Assembly (NCBI GenBank): GCA_028691975.1
Contig: JAQUYF010000007.1
Location: 1,720 to 52,477, forward strand
Direction: 5' to 3'
DNA from: Bacteroidales bacterium
GTDB taxonomy: Bacteria; Bacteroidota; Bacteroidia; Bacteroidales; UBA932
DNA: 50,758 nt
Made by a program: the position numbers and the translations under genes. Within the stretch, counting starts at the first letter, position 1, and every line of letters starts with the position of its first letter. Shown here piece after piece: positions 34,602-43,911 of the stretch. The notes under the pieces are model-generated. The model made no database searches. It had not been told where the DNA came from and saw nothing but the letters and a program-made list of their open reading frames with translations.

Positions 34602-35507
34602 TTGCGACAACCTGTTAAATATATTTTTCGTATTCTTGTCGGAGTCATCTTTCTGATCTCTTCAATTGCAAAGATTGTATCAATTGACTCTTTCGAACTC
34701 TATATCTTCAGTTTTGAGATATTGGGTTTAAGTGTGTCTTTCCTCTTCGCAAGGCTTGTCATTGCTTTTGAGCTTGCCTTGGGAGTCTATCTGATCGTCA
34801 ATCTGGATGCGAAAGTGGCTTATGCCCTGACATGCCTATTCCTTGCAGGGATGTCGGTGTTTTTGATTGTCCTTATTATAATGGGCAACAACGGCAATTG
34901 CAATTGCTTTGGAGAGCTTATTGCGATGAATCCATGGCAGTCGCTGATAAAGAATGTTATAATCTTTGCTATCTTGTTGCTATCTGTTAAACTGCAATCT
35001 TTCAATATACGGTACAAGCCGCTTTGGCGGGTTATGATCATAGTTGCGGCAATTGCAACAGTCTTTATTCTCCGCCCTCCCGACAACTGGTATTATGAGA
35101 GTTACGGCAAGTCCACTACTTTCAACAGGGAGGCTTTCGATCAGAGAGTGGAAAGCAATGTTCTTCCTTCTGAAATAATGGAAGGTGACAAGGTTATCTG
35201 TTTTTACAGTCTTTCATGCGAGTTCTGCAAAATGTCCGCTCATAAGATAGGAACCATGCGTCGCCTCGGCACATTTCCGCAGTCGGAAATAGTAGCATTT
35301 ATTGGGTTGAATGATATTTCCGGAAGGAAAGAAGAGGCAACTCAAAAGGCGATAACTTTCTTTGAAGAGACCAAGTTGGATTGCGAAAAGTTTTACTTTA
35401 TCGAGCCTAAGGATTTTTTGCGCATCACGAACGGCTCCATGCCTCTGATCCTTGTCATGAAAGATGGAGAGGTAATTGCCAAATACAGTTACAGGGATAT
35501 CAGATAG
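34602..35507 (+). CDS. MauE/DoxX-like membrane protein fused to a thioredoxin-like domain
   Basis: A 301-residue protein. Residues 1-160 hold about five membrane helices of the MauE/DoxX type, with [17 protein letters not shown] and the MauE hallmark CNCFGE (Cys100, Cys102). After the last helix (about 141-157) comes a domain of about 140 residues with CEFC (Cys206, Cys209) and a cis-Pro-like GSMPLIL (Pro281), i.e. a thioredoxin fold, expected outside the membrane. This joins a membrane CxC pair to a CxxC pair, as in VKOR/DsbB-thioredoxin fusions. It follows the lipoproteins closely and is the natural candidate to set their disulfide state. Start is TTG. Its 3' end overlaps folD by 8 bases. 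Confidence 0.85.
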   Translation: MRQPVKYIFRILVGVIFLISSIAKIVSIDSFELYIFSFEILGLSVSFLFARLVIAFELALGVYLIVNLDAKVAYALTCLFLAGMSVFLIVLIIMGNNGNCNCFGELIAMNPWQSLIKNVIIFAILLLSVKLQSFNIRYKPLWRVMIIVAAIATVFILRPPDNWYYESYGKSTTFNREAFDQRVESNVLPSEIMEGDKVICFYSLSCEFCKMSAHKIGTMRRLGTFPQSEIVAFIGLNDISGRKEEATQKAITFFEETKLDCEKFYFIEPKDFLRITNGSMPLILVMKDGEVIAKYSYRDIR

Positions 35508-36375
35508 CGTGATGCGACGCTGCCTGCAACGTGTTTTTCAATAGTGAAATAATTGTCATTGGGCCTACACCTCCGGGTACGGGGGTGATGTAGGAGCATT
35601 TTGGGGCAACCCTGTCAAAATCCACATCTCCTGCGAGCTTAAAACCACTCTTCGTGTCGGCGGGAACACGGGTGATACCGACATCTATGACTACCGCACC
35701 CTCTGTTACCATGTCTTCCTTGAGAAACTGCGGCACACCGATGGCGGCGATGATAATGTCGGCCTGAAGAGTGTAGCTTGCTATATCTACGGTGCGACTG
35801 TGGCAGACAGTGACTGTGCAGTCACCCACATTCCCCTTTTGGGACAGTAGATTGGCAATAGGGCGACCTACGATATTGCTTCTACCCAATACCACACAAT
35901 GCTTGCCTTTTGTTTCGATATTATAGTGCTCCAGAAGAGCCATAATGCCGTAAGGAGTAGCAGATACAAAACTCGGCAGTCCGAGCACCATCTTACCGAC
36001 ATTGATCGGATGAAATCCGTCAACATCCTTATCCGGAGAGATGGCATTGATGATATTTTGCTCATTGATATGCTTTGGAAGAGGCAGTTGTACGATAAAC
36101 CCGTCAACATCGTCATCGTGGTTGAGGTAGTCGATTTTGCCTAACAGAAAATCCTCTGCCGTATCTGACGGAAAGCGAAATACGGTTGATTTGAAGCCTA
36201 CTTGAGCGCAGGCCTTCTCTTTATTGGCGACGTAAGTTTGGCTTGCTCCATCATCACCGACCAATATGGCTGCAAGATGCGGGCGTTTACCGCCATTTGC
36301 CACAATCGATTCCACTTGTGCGGCTATCTCCCTTTTGATATGGTCAGCCGTCTGTTTTCCGTCGAGCAGTATCAT
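35500..36375 (-). CDS. folD: methylene-THF dehydrogenase / cyclohydrolase
   Basis: A 291-residue FolD, the bifunctional enzyme linking 5,10-methylene-THF and 10-formyl-THF. Signatures are [12 protein letters not shown] with catalytic Lys, [26 protein letters not shown] for NADP binding and [15 protein letters not shown] at the end. It starts 1 base after ffh and is the last gene of the lysA-ffh-folD run. With metH/metF elsewhere in the window it belongs to one-carbon metabolism. Confidence 0.97.
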   Translation of the reverse strand: MILLDGKQTADHIKREIAAQVESIVANGGKRPHLAAILVGDDGASQTYVANKEKACAQVGFKSTVFRFPSDTAEDFLLGKIDYLNHDDDVDGFIVQLPLPKHINEQNIINAISPDKDVDGFHPINVGKMVLGLPSFVSATPYGIMALLEHYNIETKGKHCVVLGRSNIVGRPIANLLSQKGNVGDCTVTVCHSRTVDIASYTLQADIIIAAIGVPQFLKEDMVTEGAVVIDVGITRVPADTKSGFKLAGDVDFDRVAPKCSYITPVPGGVGPMTIISLLKNTLQAASHHAI

Positions 36376-36376
36376 G

Positions 36377-37702
36377 TTATTTGCGTTTTTTCTTCATCAT
36401 TTTAGAGGCGGCACCTGCCCCGGACATATTCTTCATCACCTTCTTGGTGCCTTCAAACTGCTTGAGAAGTCTGTTAACCTCTACGATGGATGTTCCACTG
36501 CCTGCAGCTATCCTTTTACGGCGACTGCCGTTGATGGCTGAGGGATTTTCTCTTTCGTATAAGGTCATGGACTGGATGATAGCTTCAATGCTCTTGAATG
36601 AGGCGTTGTCCATATCCACGTCTTTTATTGCCTTACCTACTCCGGGGATCATGGAAGCCAGTTCCTTAATGTTGCCCATCTTCTTGATCTGCTGAATTTG
36701 AGAGTAAAAGTCCGTAAGGGTAAACTGGTCCTTTGCAATCTTTTTGTGGAGTTTGCGGGCCTCTTCTTCATCATACTGCTCTTGAGCCTTTTCTACGAGA
36801 GAGACAACGTCACCCATACCAAGGATACGGTCAGCAATACGCTTAGGGTAGAAGATGTCAAGTGCCTCCATTTTCTCTCCGGAGCTGATAAACTTGATGG
36901 GCTTGTTTACAACAGCTTTGATAGAGAGAGCGGCACCACCGCGTGTATCACCATCCATCTTTGTAAGTACGACTCCGTCAAAATCCAGCCTGTCGTTGAA
37001 AGCTTTTGCTGTCTCGACGGCATCCTGACCGGTCATTGCATCCACTACAAAAAGTATTTCAGTCGGATTGACAGCCTTTTTGATTGCCGCAATCTCGTTC
37101 ATCATCTCCTCGTCAACCGCAAGACGTCCGGCCGTATCTATGATAACTAAAGAGTATCCTGCCTGCTTTGCCTTTGCAATGGCATTTTTTGATATTTTAA
37201 CCGGATCCTTAACATCATCTTCAGAATACACATCGACACCGATCTGCTCCCCCAACACCTTTAATTGCTCGATAGCTGCCGGACGGTATACGTCACCTGC
37301 AACCAACAAGACTCTCTGGCTCCTTTTAGACTTGCAGTTCAAGGCAAGTTTACCTGAGAAGGTGGTTTTACCGGAACCTTGAAGGCCGGCTACCAGGACG
37401 ATGCCCGGATTACCCTTTATATTGATTTCGGAAGCTTCACTGCCCATGAGGTCGGCCAGTTCGTCGTGGACAATCTTAATCATCATCTGTTCGGGACGTA
37501 CCGCTTTGAGTACATCCTGACCCAGTGCCTTCTGCTTCACGTCATCGCAAAACGACTTTGCAATTTTGTAGCTTACGTCGGCATCCAAAAGAGCCTTTCT
37601 GATATCTTTAAGTGTCTCCGAGATATTGATCTCGGTAATTCTTCCCTGTCCCTTGATGAGCTTGAACGAGCTCTCCAATCTGTCTATTAAACTTTCAAAC
37701 AT
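36377..37702 (-). CDS. ffh: signal recognition particle protein Ffh
   Basis: A 441-residue SRP54 GTPase. N domain about 1-90, G domain with [15 protein letters not shown] (P-loop, near 108-115), DTAGRL and [13 protein letters not shown], and a C-terminal M domain from about 300 with the RNA-binding [18 protein letters not shown]. It binds signal sequences on ribosomes and delivers them to FtsY. The tail ends in a Met/Lys-rich run. It starts 10 bases after lysA. Confidence 0.98.
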   Translation of the reverse strand: MFESLIDRLESSFKLIKGQGRITEINISETLKDIRKALLDADVSYKIAKSFCDDVKQKALGQDVLKAVRPEQMMIKIVHDELADLMGSEASEINIKGNPGIVLVAGLQGSGKTTFSGKLALNCKSKRSQRVLLVAGDVYRPAAIEQLKVLGEQIGVDVYSEDDVKDPVKISKNAIAKAKQAGYSLVIIDTAGRLAVDEEMMNEIAAIKKAVNPTEILFVVDAMTGQDAVETAKAFNDRLDFDGVVLTKMDGDTRGGAALSIKAVVNKPIKFISSGEKMEALDIFYPKRIADRILGMGDVVSLVEKAQEQYDEEEARKLHKKIAKDQFTLTDFYSQIQQIKKMGNIKELASMIPGVGKAIKDVDMDNASFKSIEAIIQSMTLYERENPSAINGSRRKRIAAGSGTSIVEVNRLLKQFEGTKKVMKNMSGAGAASKMMKKKRK

Positions 37703-37712
37703 ATAGTGTATA

Positions 37713-38867
37713 TTACATTTGGTCAGAGTAGTAAGCTTTCGCGAGATCTCTCTGATTGTATTTCATTGCCATTACCTGGCCGTAGGCTCCTGCAGTATGG
37801 AGGGCGACGATATCTCCGCGCTCAGCCTTGTTGAGCATGATATTGTTGCCCCAGCGGTCACTTGATTCGCATACCGGTCCTACGACGTCGTAGCGCATCT
37901 TTCTTCCATCTGAAGTGAGATTTTCAATATCATGGTGAGCCTGATAGAGAGCCGGACGGATCAGGTCATTCATGCCTGCATCCAGGATGGCAAACTTTTT
38001 TTTCTGACCCACCTTTACGTAGAGTACCCTCGATATAAGATGACCGCATTGAGCGACTATGGCTCTTCCGGGTTCAAAATGTATCTTTTGTCCTGGGCGG
38101 ACGATTAGATTTTTATTTATTACTGAAAAATACTCTTCAAATTGTGCTATCGGATGTTCATTAGGTTCATTGTAATCAACGCCCAAGCCTCCTCCGAGGT
38201 TGATGTTGCGTACATTCATACCCCTTTCAATGAACCACTTCTGGAGCTCTTCGACTCTTCTGCAGGTCAACTCAAATACGGAAAGATCGGTAATTTGCGA
38301 TCCAACGTGAAAATGCAGGCCTAAGAATTCAAGATTGTGGCACTCTATCAAGATGTCAGCCACATCATTAAACATCCATGGGCTGATGCCGAATTTGTCT
38401 TCTTTTCTGCCTGTGCTAATATATTTGTGAGTATGTGCGTCAATATCAGGATTGATTCTCAGTGATATTTTGGCCTTTTTGCCCAATTGACCTGCAAAGT
38501 CGTTGATTACTTTGATTTCAGGTATGGACTCACAGTTGAAACTGAAAATGCCGGCATTCAGTGCAGCTTTTATCTCTTTATCTGACTTCCCCACCCCGGC
38601 ATAGACTATTTTTTCAGGAGCAAAACCTGACTTTACTGCAAGCTTGACTTCGTTTCCGCTTACGCAGTCAGCTCCGAGTCCATAACTCTTGATAATTTCA
38701 AGAATTCGGTCATTGGCGTTGGCTTTCATTGCATAGTGTGCATTGTAGCCGTATTTGTCGATTTGGAATTTATAAATATCGAGAGTCTGCTTAAGTAGCT
38801 CTACATCATAAAAATAAAATGGGGTTTCGATTGTTTTGAAAACCTCGACATTTTCTTTTGTAATCAT
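37713..38867 (-). CDS. lysA: diaminopimelate decarboxylase
   Basis: A 384-residue fold-III PLP enzyme that makes lysine from meso-diaminopimelate. Seen are HYAMKANAND (Lys48 binds PLP), GLHFHVGSQI, NLGGGLGVDY, EPGRAIVAQCG and GPVCESSDRWG with the catalytic Cys. The proteins immediately downstream are ffh and folD, an unrelated pair sharing transcription. A TACTTTTG box lies about 30 bases upstream. Confidence 0.95.
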   Translation of the reverse strand: MITKENVEVFKTIETPFYFYDVELLKQTLDIYKFQIDKYGYNAHYAMKANANDRILEIIKSYGLGADCVSGNEVKLAVKSGFAPEKIVYAGVGKSDKEIKAALNAGIFSFNCESIPEIKVINDFAGQLGKKAKISLRINPDIDAHTHKYISTGRKEDKFGISPWMFNDVADILIECHNLEFLGLHFHVGSQITDLSVFELTCRRVEELQKWFIERGMNVRNINLGGGLGVDYNEPNEHPIAQFEEYFSVINKNLIVRPGQKIHFEPGRAIVAQCGHLISRVLYVKVGQKKKFAILDAGMNDLIRPALYQAHHDIENLTSDGRKMRYDVVGPVCESSDRWGNNIMLNKAERGDIVALHTAGAYGQVMAMKYNQRDLAKAYYSDQM

Positions 38868-38895
38868 TTTGGATCTGTTTCAATTAAATTTCGTG

Positions 38896-38930
38896 CAAAA
38901 GTATGAAATAAGGAGCAAAATCACTGCAAA
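38896..38930 (-). promoter_or_regulatory. lysA-ffh-folD promoter
   Basis: Leftward TTTG (38930-38927), 23 bases, TACTTTTG (38903-38896). Spacing is at the long end of the consensus; an alternative TTTG at 38919-38916 is too close. Confidence 0.5.
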
Positions 38931-38932
38931 TA

Positions 38933-39550
38933 TTAAGAAATAATTGAGACGGGTGCCTTACTGAAACGATAGATCTCGTTGCCCAGCAGATGTGCCTCGC
39001 TTTCATCGTGCGTTACGAATAGGACAGTAGGCTTATCCCGCTTCCAGATATCTGAAAACCATTGCATAAGAGTGTGTTTGAGTTCTGTGTCGAGGCCGGC
39101 TAAAGGTTCATCCATCAGAATGATGTCCGAGTCGGTCGCAAAAGCACGTGCAATCGCTACTCTTCTCGACATTCCACCACTGAGCTGAGACGGATAATAT
39201 GAGGCAAACCGTTCCAGTTCAACGCGTTCAATCAATTCCTTCGCTTTTGCCGTACGCTCGCTCCTGGAGAGAGAGTCACTTAACACAAATTCTATATTGC
39301 CCGTTACGGTCTTCCATGGCAGTAGTCTCGGTTCCTGAAAGACGTAGGAATAAGATTTACCCTCAAATCCCTCGAAACTTCCGGAATCTGGTTCGGTGAT
39401 ACCGCCGATAATATTGAGCAGTGTGGTTTTTCCGCATCCGGAAGGTCCGAGAATGCAGGTCCTTTCACCCTCCCTGAATGAGATGTTAAAGTCTCTGAAG
39501 ATGATGTTTTCGCCGAACTGCTTGTTTAAATTTTTGATAATCAGACTCAT
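38933..39550 (-). CDS. ABC transporter ATPase, SsuB/TauB-like
   Basis: A 205-residue ATPase with Walker A GPSGCGKTT (about 32-40), Q-loop YVFQEPRLLPW, signature LSGGMSRRVAIARAF and Walker B IILMDEPLAGLD. It is of the nitrate/sulfonate/taurine importer type. The ATG at 39550 overlaps the permease stop (ATGA), so it is preferred over an ATG six codons upstream. At about 205 aa it is compact for the group. The cargo is not known. Confidence 0.9.
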   Translation of the reverse strand: MSLIIKNLNKQFGENIIFRDFNISFREGERTCILGPSGCGKTTLLNIIGGITEPDSGSFEGFEGKSYSYVFQEPRLLPWKTVTGNIEFVLSDSLSRSERTAKAKELIERVELERFASYYPSQLSGGMSRRVAIARAFATDSDIILMDEPLAGLDTELKHTLMQWFSDIWKRDKPTVLFVTHDESEAHLLGNEIYRFSKAPVSIIS

Positions 39551-40311
39551 GATCGTACTCTTGTCCATTTTAGAGCATGACGCTCAATATTCTTAATCAA
39601 TATTTCAAAAAAGTAACTTAGCAGTACCGCAATACAGGTCCATGCAATCAGTACATCTACATTGAGAAATATTTGTGCCGTCTGCATGTTCGTACCTATA
39701 CCGTATTTTGGCTGACCGAGTACCTCTCCCACAATGATTGCCCTCCATCCGATGCCGAAGGCGTTGGAAATACCGCTGAAGATGAACGGCGCAATAGCGG
39801 GGATATATAGCTCTTTGATGATCCTTTTCTTTCCTACCTTGTAAAATTCGGCCATCTGCACAAGGCTCTTGTCAACACTGTTCATGCCGCTGATTACATT
39901 CGTGCAGACCATCGGGAACATGGTCAGAATGCCGATAAAGACGGGTACGCTGTAAGGGTTGAACCATATCAGTGCAAGCAGAGTGATTGCGATCACCGGA
40001 ATGGATCGTATAGTGACAAGAATAGGGGTGATGTAGGCATTGAAGCCTGAATAGAGCCCTGCAATGATGCCTGCCGCTATGCCGAATATTGCAGCTACTG
40101 CAAAGCCGATGACCCCGCGGAGCACCGTGGTCCCTACCACTGACAAAAATCCTTTTTCAACAAAGAGGTGGCAGAGAGCTTTGAATGTCTTTTCCGGAGA
40201 AGGCACTATAAATTCAGAATGGAAATGCAGTGAGAGCAACTTCCACAACACAAGAAATATCACTACCGAAGCAATGCTTATCCAGTTATTTCGTGTAATA
40301 GAAATTTTCAT
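39547..40311 (-). CDS. ABC transporter permease, SsuC/TauC-like
   Basis: A 254-residue inner-membrane permease with about six helices and the coupling motif EFYKVGKKRIIKELYIPAIAPF-like (EAA loop, about residues 157-175; the final Gly of the EAA motif is replaced). It forms the channel with the ATPase and the lipoprotein below. Overlaps the substrate-binding gene by 26 bases and the ATPase gene by 4. Importer of the SsuABC class. Confidence 0.9.
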   Translation of the reverse strand: MKISITRNNWISIASVVIFLVLWKLLSLHFHSEFIVPSPEKTFKALCHLFVEKGFLSVVGTTVLRGVIGFAVAAIFGIAAGIIAGLYSGFNAYITPILVTIRSIPVIAITLLALIWFNPYSVPVFIGILTMFPMVCTNVISGMNSVDKSLVQMAEFYKVGKKRIIKELYIPAIAPFIFSGISNAFGIGWRAIIVGEVLGQPKYGIGTNMQTAQIFLNVDVLIAWTCIAVLLSYFFEILIKNIERHALKWTRVRS

Positions 40312-41260
40312 TCGGCAGTGTGTCTCCTATAAATTCCGGATTAAAATTATAAAAAATATTTAGATAATTATCTATTTCATCAATGATTTCGCGTGCACTT
40401 ACATATTTGAGGTTGGCACGTGGAATGGAGCTTTTAGCTGTCAGGGTGTCTTGCATAAGGCCGTATTTAACCATCAGTATGGCCGCACTGTCCATATTGT
40501 TCACTACCCATTCGGTGCTGTACCTGTACTCCCGTTCGACTCTCTCTATAAGTTGCGGATTGCTCTTTATCAGTGAGGTTTTACCTAAAAAGGCAGTTTG
40601 TGCGATTGGGAAGCCTTCTATCTTCTCCCATTCGCTGTTAAGGTCGATGATTATCTCTATATCGGGATTGTTGTGCATGGCAAGGCTTATGTAAGGCTCC
40701 GAGATTACTCCGAGTGTGGCCCTGCCCGCCGCTACGGCATTTGCAAGATCTATGTGTGAAGGAAAGCTGTAGTCCAATATTACATCTTTGTCCGGATCGA
40801 GTCCGTTTTGCTCAAGCAGGTAGCGAAACATGGCGTCCGGTGTCATTCCTTTAGCCATCACGTTGATACGCTTTCCCCTAAGGTCTTCCCAACTGTGTAC
40901 GCCCGTGTCGCTTCCGAAAAGATAGAGAGTCCCCCATACGGGAACGGATATCAGTTTATAATCCAAGCCTTTGTTGTAGAGTACCGCTGCCATGGTCATT
41001 GGAAGGATGGCAAAGTCTGCAGTCCCGTCAATCATCATTTTGCGTACCTGTACCGGTTCGTTGAGGATCTCGAACTTCAGATCGCTGTTCTGTGCGGTAC
41101 GCACACTGTCAATATACTGCAACATTCCAACCGCCGACGGCCCCTTTAGAGTGGCGACAGTATATGTTTGTGGACTCTGTTTACCGGCCTGACTGTTACA
41201 TGATGCGGTCGCCATAATCAGGATAAGTGAGCAGAGGGTTATGATTGATTGTTTAGACAT
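40286..41260 (-). CDS. ABC transporter substrate-binding lipoprotein, SsuA/NMT1-like
   Basis: A 324-residue lipoprotein: signal peptide with lipid Cys near residue 21 (MATASCNSQ), then a periplasmic binding fold of the NMT1/SsuA type (YTVATLKGPSAVGML, GTADFAILPMTMAAVLYNKG, LRGKRINVMAKGMTPDAMFRY). The start at 41260 (MSKQSI) is preferred to 41299 because it gives a proper signal peptide. Members bind sulfonates, nitrate, thiamine precursors or other small molecules; I cannot assign one. Divergent from the TM1266-type regulator. Confidence 0.88.
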   Translation of the reverse strand: MSKQSIITLCSLILIMATASCNSQAGKQSPQTYTVATLKGPSAVGMLQYIDSVRTAQNSDLKFEILNEPVQVRKMMIDGTADFAILPMTMAAVLYNKGLDYKLISVPVWGTLYLFGSDTGVHSWEDLRGKRINVMAKGMTPDAMFRYLLEQNGLDPDKDVILDYSFPSHIDLANAVAAGRATLGVISEPYISLAMHNNPDIEIIIDLNSEWEKIEGFPIAQTAFLGKTSLIKSNPQLIERVEREYRYSTEWVVNNMDSAAILMVKYGLMQDTLTAKSSIPRANLKYVSAREIIDEIDNYLNIFYNFNPEFIGDTLPNENFYYTK

Positions 41261-41277
41261 CTTGGCTTGTTTGTCTG

Positions 41278-41285
41278 CAAAGTTA
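41278..41285 (-). promoter_or_regulatory. -7 promoter box of the ABC transporter operon
   Basis: Leftward TAACTTTG, 17 bases before the ATG at 41260; the nearest TTTG (41300-41297) is only 11 bases away, so the -33 element is unclear. Confidence 0.5.
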
Positions 41286-41314
41286 TACACTCTCGACAAA
41301 TTGTCATCATTTTG

Positions 41315-41346
41315 TTTGGAGGAAATTACTTTTTACACTACATTTG
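41315..41346 (+). promoter_or_regulatory. promoter of the TM1266-type regulator and TonB receptor
   Basis: TTTG (41315-41318), 20 bases, TACATTTG (41339-41346), both consensus. Transcription should start near 41353, giving a leader of about 86 bases. Confidence 0.75.
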
Positions 41347-41352
41347 CACCGA

Positions 41353-41438
41353 TAATTACACCGCACATTTCTGAGGTTTCGGTTAGAGCCGATACCAAGG
41401 TCGGACGGAGATACAATAACTAATCCAAAGGCTATCTG
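41353..41438 (+). promoter_or_regulatory. possibly structured 5' leader
   Basis: The leader contains GGTTTCGG (41374-41381) facing CCGATACC (41389-41396), giving a 7-bp interrupted hairpin, followed by AAGGTCGGACGGAG, whose GGTCGG could compete for the CCGATACC arm. This looks like a switchable RNA, but it matches no riboswitch class that I can name. Confidence 0.4.
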
Positions 41439-41699
41439 ATGGAGAAGAGAATAGGTTCAGTTCTGATTCTGATCAAAAATCATGAGAGCGTTCAGCAAAT
41501 GAACGACATCATTTCACAGCACGCATCCATTATTATCGGGCGACAGGGTCTGTCCCGTCTTAACGGTACCAGCGTTATGTCTCTTATCCTTGAAGGCACT
41601 ACAGATGAAATTGGGTCTCTTTCCGGCAAATTGGGAAGGCTCACCGGCATTGAAGTTAAGTCGGTGGTCTTAAAAAACAAGGATAATGAAAATCAATAA
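41439..41699 (+). CDS. TM1266-type iron-only hydrogenase system regulator
   Basis: An 86-residue protein with a small ferredoxin-like/ACT-like pattern: MEKRIGSVLILIKNHESVQQMNDIISQH, IIIGRQGLSRLNGTSVMSLILEGTTDEIGSLSGKLGRLTGIEVKSVV in order. This matches the TM1266 family, usually beside [FeFe]-hydrogenase maturation genes and called a putative regulator. No DNA-binding motif is seen. No hydrogenase gene is in the window. Its end overlaps the TonB receptor start by 14 bases. Confidence 0.82.
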   Translation: MEKRIGSVLILIKNHESVQQMNDIISQHASIIIGRQGLSRLNGTSVMSLILEGTTDEIGSLSGKLGRLTGIEVKSVVLKNKDNENQ

Positions 41700-43899
41700 A
41701 ACTTTATTTGCGATTGCAATTGCAACCGCTCTAACTTTGAGTGCACAGGCTCAGACAGGCGTACAGCCTTCTCCTGATGTGCCGCAAACAGCTGATAGTG
41801 ATACGCTTACTGCTTTTGGCAGGCCTATCCGGCTCGGGGAATCCGTTGTAAGCAGTTTTCGTGTCAGTCGTAAAGTGATGGAAATGCCTGCTTCAATGAT
41901 TGTTTCAGGTAAATTTGACATTCAAAAACAATCTGCTTTTACCATTTCAAATGTAATTGGAAATGAGCCTGGTGTCTATATGGGACGCGATGGTATCTGG
42001 GCTACGAGTGTAAATGTTCGCGGTCTTGGAGAGGATCGCCTGGTCTCCCTGATTGACGGTAACAGGATTGAAACCGCTACGGACCTTACAGCCTCTCTTT
42101 CAATGATTGATGTTAATGACATTGAGAGAGTTGAGATTATCAAAGGGGCGCAGTCTTCTCTGTATGGCACAGGCGCCATGGGCGGTATTATCAATGTGAT
42201 TACAAAGGATGGCCATTTTGCCGACAAGACATACGTAGATGGCAATCTGATCTCAGGTTATGCAACAGCCAACAAGTATCTATCCAACAACCTCTCAGTA
42301 AATGTGGGTGGAAAGAAACTCTATTTGCGCGTAAGCGGGACGTATGGTAAAGCCGACGATATGCGTACTCCTCAGGGAATTTTGGAGAACAGTCAGTTCA
42401 ATACAAGTAATATTTCCGCTAAGGCCGGATATCAGCCTGCAAAAAATCACCTGATAAAGGTGCAATTCCAGCGTAACAACTCTTGGGATGTGGGCATTCC
42501 GGGTGGAAGTACTTTTCCTACAAAGGCAGAGGCCAGGTATACAGACATTAAGAGGACATTAGTCGATGCAAGTTACCAGATCAGCAACTTGACTGACAAT
42601 TTCAAGTCATTGAAATTAAGTTATTTTCATCAGGCAATTGACCGTAATGTGCTGATGTATCCTCACAGTGTGACCGAGACGAAATTGCCAAACGGCAATA
42701 TTCAGCGTCAGATGCCTGATTCTATCGCTCCGCTTGCAAGTCATATTACCAATGGTGTACAACTGCAGGGAACGTTTGAGTTTGCCGACAATAATACTTT
42801 GATTGTCGGAACGGATCTTTGGAGACGTGATATCTCTGCAGACAGGACCAAGTATGTGACAATGCAGGTGATCAAACCTGACGGAGTTGTGGCTGCTACA
42901 AATAAAATCATCCGTGGAGAGACTCCACTGCCTACCGCTTATTCCGCCAATGCCGGCATTTATGCTCAGGATGAGGCTAACTTTATGGATGGACGTCTGA
43001 AATTGCTGACCGGCATCCGTATTGATGCCAATATGATTAAGAATGACACTGTGTACAATGTGGATTATACGATAGTCAATGGTGTCTTGAATAACAATCC
43101 TGCAGGAAAGGCGATTACTTTCGATGCAGGCAAGTTCAATACTCTATCGTGGAGTGCCAATGTCGGGATGCTCTACAAAGTGGCAAAGGATGTGGATCTC
43201 ACTGCTAATATTGCACGTTCTTTCAGGGCACCATCTCTTGAGGAGCGGTTTAAGTATATCGATTTGGGTGCGATGTTGAGACTCGGTAATCCTGAGTTGA
43301 AGCCGGAGAGTGGTTATTCAGGAGAGATTGGAGTACGTGTTTGGAGACCGCGTTTCAATTTAGAGGCTTCGGCATACGTCAACAGGATTGAAAATATGAT
43401 TGTGGAAGCTCACGGCGAAAGCATAGGATCAGTCGCTACAATGGTAAATCAAAATATTGGTAAAGCTTTGCTTTATGGCTTTGAACTGAAGACAGAGTAT
43501 AATGTGGTTGACAACCTGGTGGCATTTTTGTCCGGCTCATACGTCCGCGGTATTAATATCGAGGACAGTTCAAATCTTCCATCCATACCTCCTATGAACG
43601 GCAGGTTGGGATTGAGGTATACCTATCCGACAGTCGGTTCTGTTGATTTCACTGTTGTAGGGGCTACCGCCCAAAATAAGATAGCTTCGGGTGAAGTTGC
43701 TACCGATGGCTATTTGCGCTACGACATGTCACTTTGTACCCGCCGCTTTGACTTTGCTAAAGTGCTCAGTATTCAACTCTTTGCCGGTATCGACAATATT
43801 ACTGATGTGGCGTATGCCAATCATCTTTCCACCAACCGCGGAGATATCAGCGTAGAACCGGGGCGTAACATATTCTTTAGAATCAACTTCGGATTTTAA
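41686..43899 (+). CDS. TonB-dependent outer-membrane receptor
   Basis: A 737-residue receptor with a signal peptide (about 1-22), a plug domain (about 60-175: IGNEPGVYMGRDGIWATSVN, GLGEDRLVSLIDGNRIE, VEIIKGAQSSLYGTGAMGGI) and a 22-strand type barrel ending in the aromatic C-terminus NFGF. It lacks the N-terminal carboxypeptidase-like domain and SusD partner of glycan receptors, so it is more like metal/cofactor receptors (BtuB/CirA/FecA). Translationally coupled to the TM1266-type gene and divergent from an ABC importer, so the three may handle one nutrient. Ligand unknown. Confidence 0.93.
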   Translation: MKINKTLFAIAIATALTLSAQAQTGVQPSPDVPQTADSDTLTAFGRPIRLGESVVSSFRVSRKVMEMPASMIVSGKFDIQKQSAFTISNVIGNEPGVYMGRDGIWATSVNVRGLGEDRLVSLIDGNRIETATDLTASLSMIDVNDIERVEIIKGAQSSLYGTGAMGGIINVITKDGHFADKTYVDGNLISGYATANKYLSNNLSVNVGGKKLYLRVSGTYGKADDMRTPQGILENSQFNTSNISAKAGYQPAKNHLIKVQFQRNNSWDVGIPGGSTFPTKAEARYTDIKRTLVDASYQISNLTDNFKSLKLSYFHQAIDRNVLMYPHSVTETKLPNGNIQRQMPDSIAPLASHITNGVQLQGTFEFADNNTLIVGTDLWRRDISADRTKYVTMQVIKPDGVVAATNKIIRGETPLPTAYSANAGIYAQDEANFMDGRLKLLTGIRIDANMIKNDTVYNVDYTIVNGVLNNNPAGKAITFDAGKFNTLSWSANVGMLYKVAKDVDLTANIARSFRAPSLEERFKYIDLGAMLRLGNPELKPESGYSGEIGVRVWRPRFNLEASAYVNRIENMIVEAHGESIGSVATMVNQNIGKALLYGFELKTEYNVVDNLVAFLSGSYVRGINIEDSSNLPSIPPMNGRLGLRYTYPTVGSVDFTVVGATAQNKIASGEVATDGYLRYDMSLCTRRFDFAKVLSIQLFAGIDNITDVAYANHLSTNRGDISVEPGRNIFFRINFGF

Positions 43900-43911
43900 T
43901 CTTTCTTTGTC

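Noticed and set aside
41353-41438. TPP riboswitch before the TM1266-type gene, suggested by CTGAGG and ACC
   Set aside because: The rest of the TPP core (the CUGAUCUGGAUAAUGCCAG-like segment) is missing.
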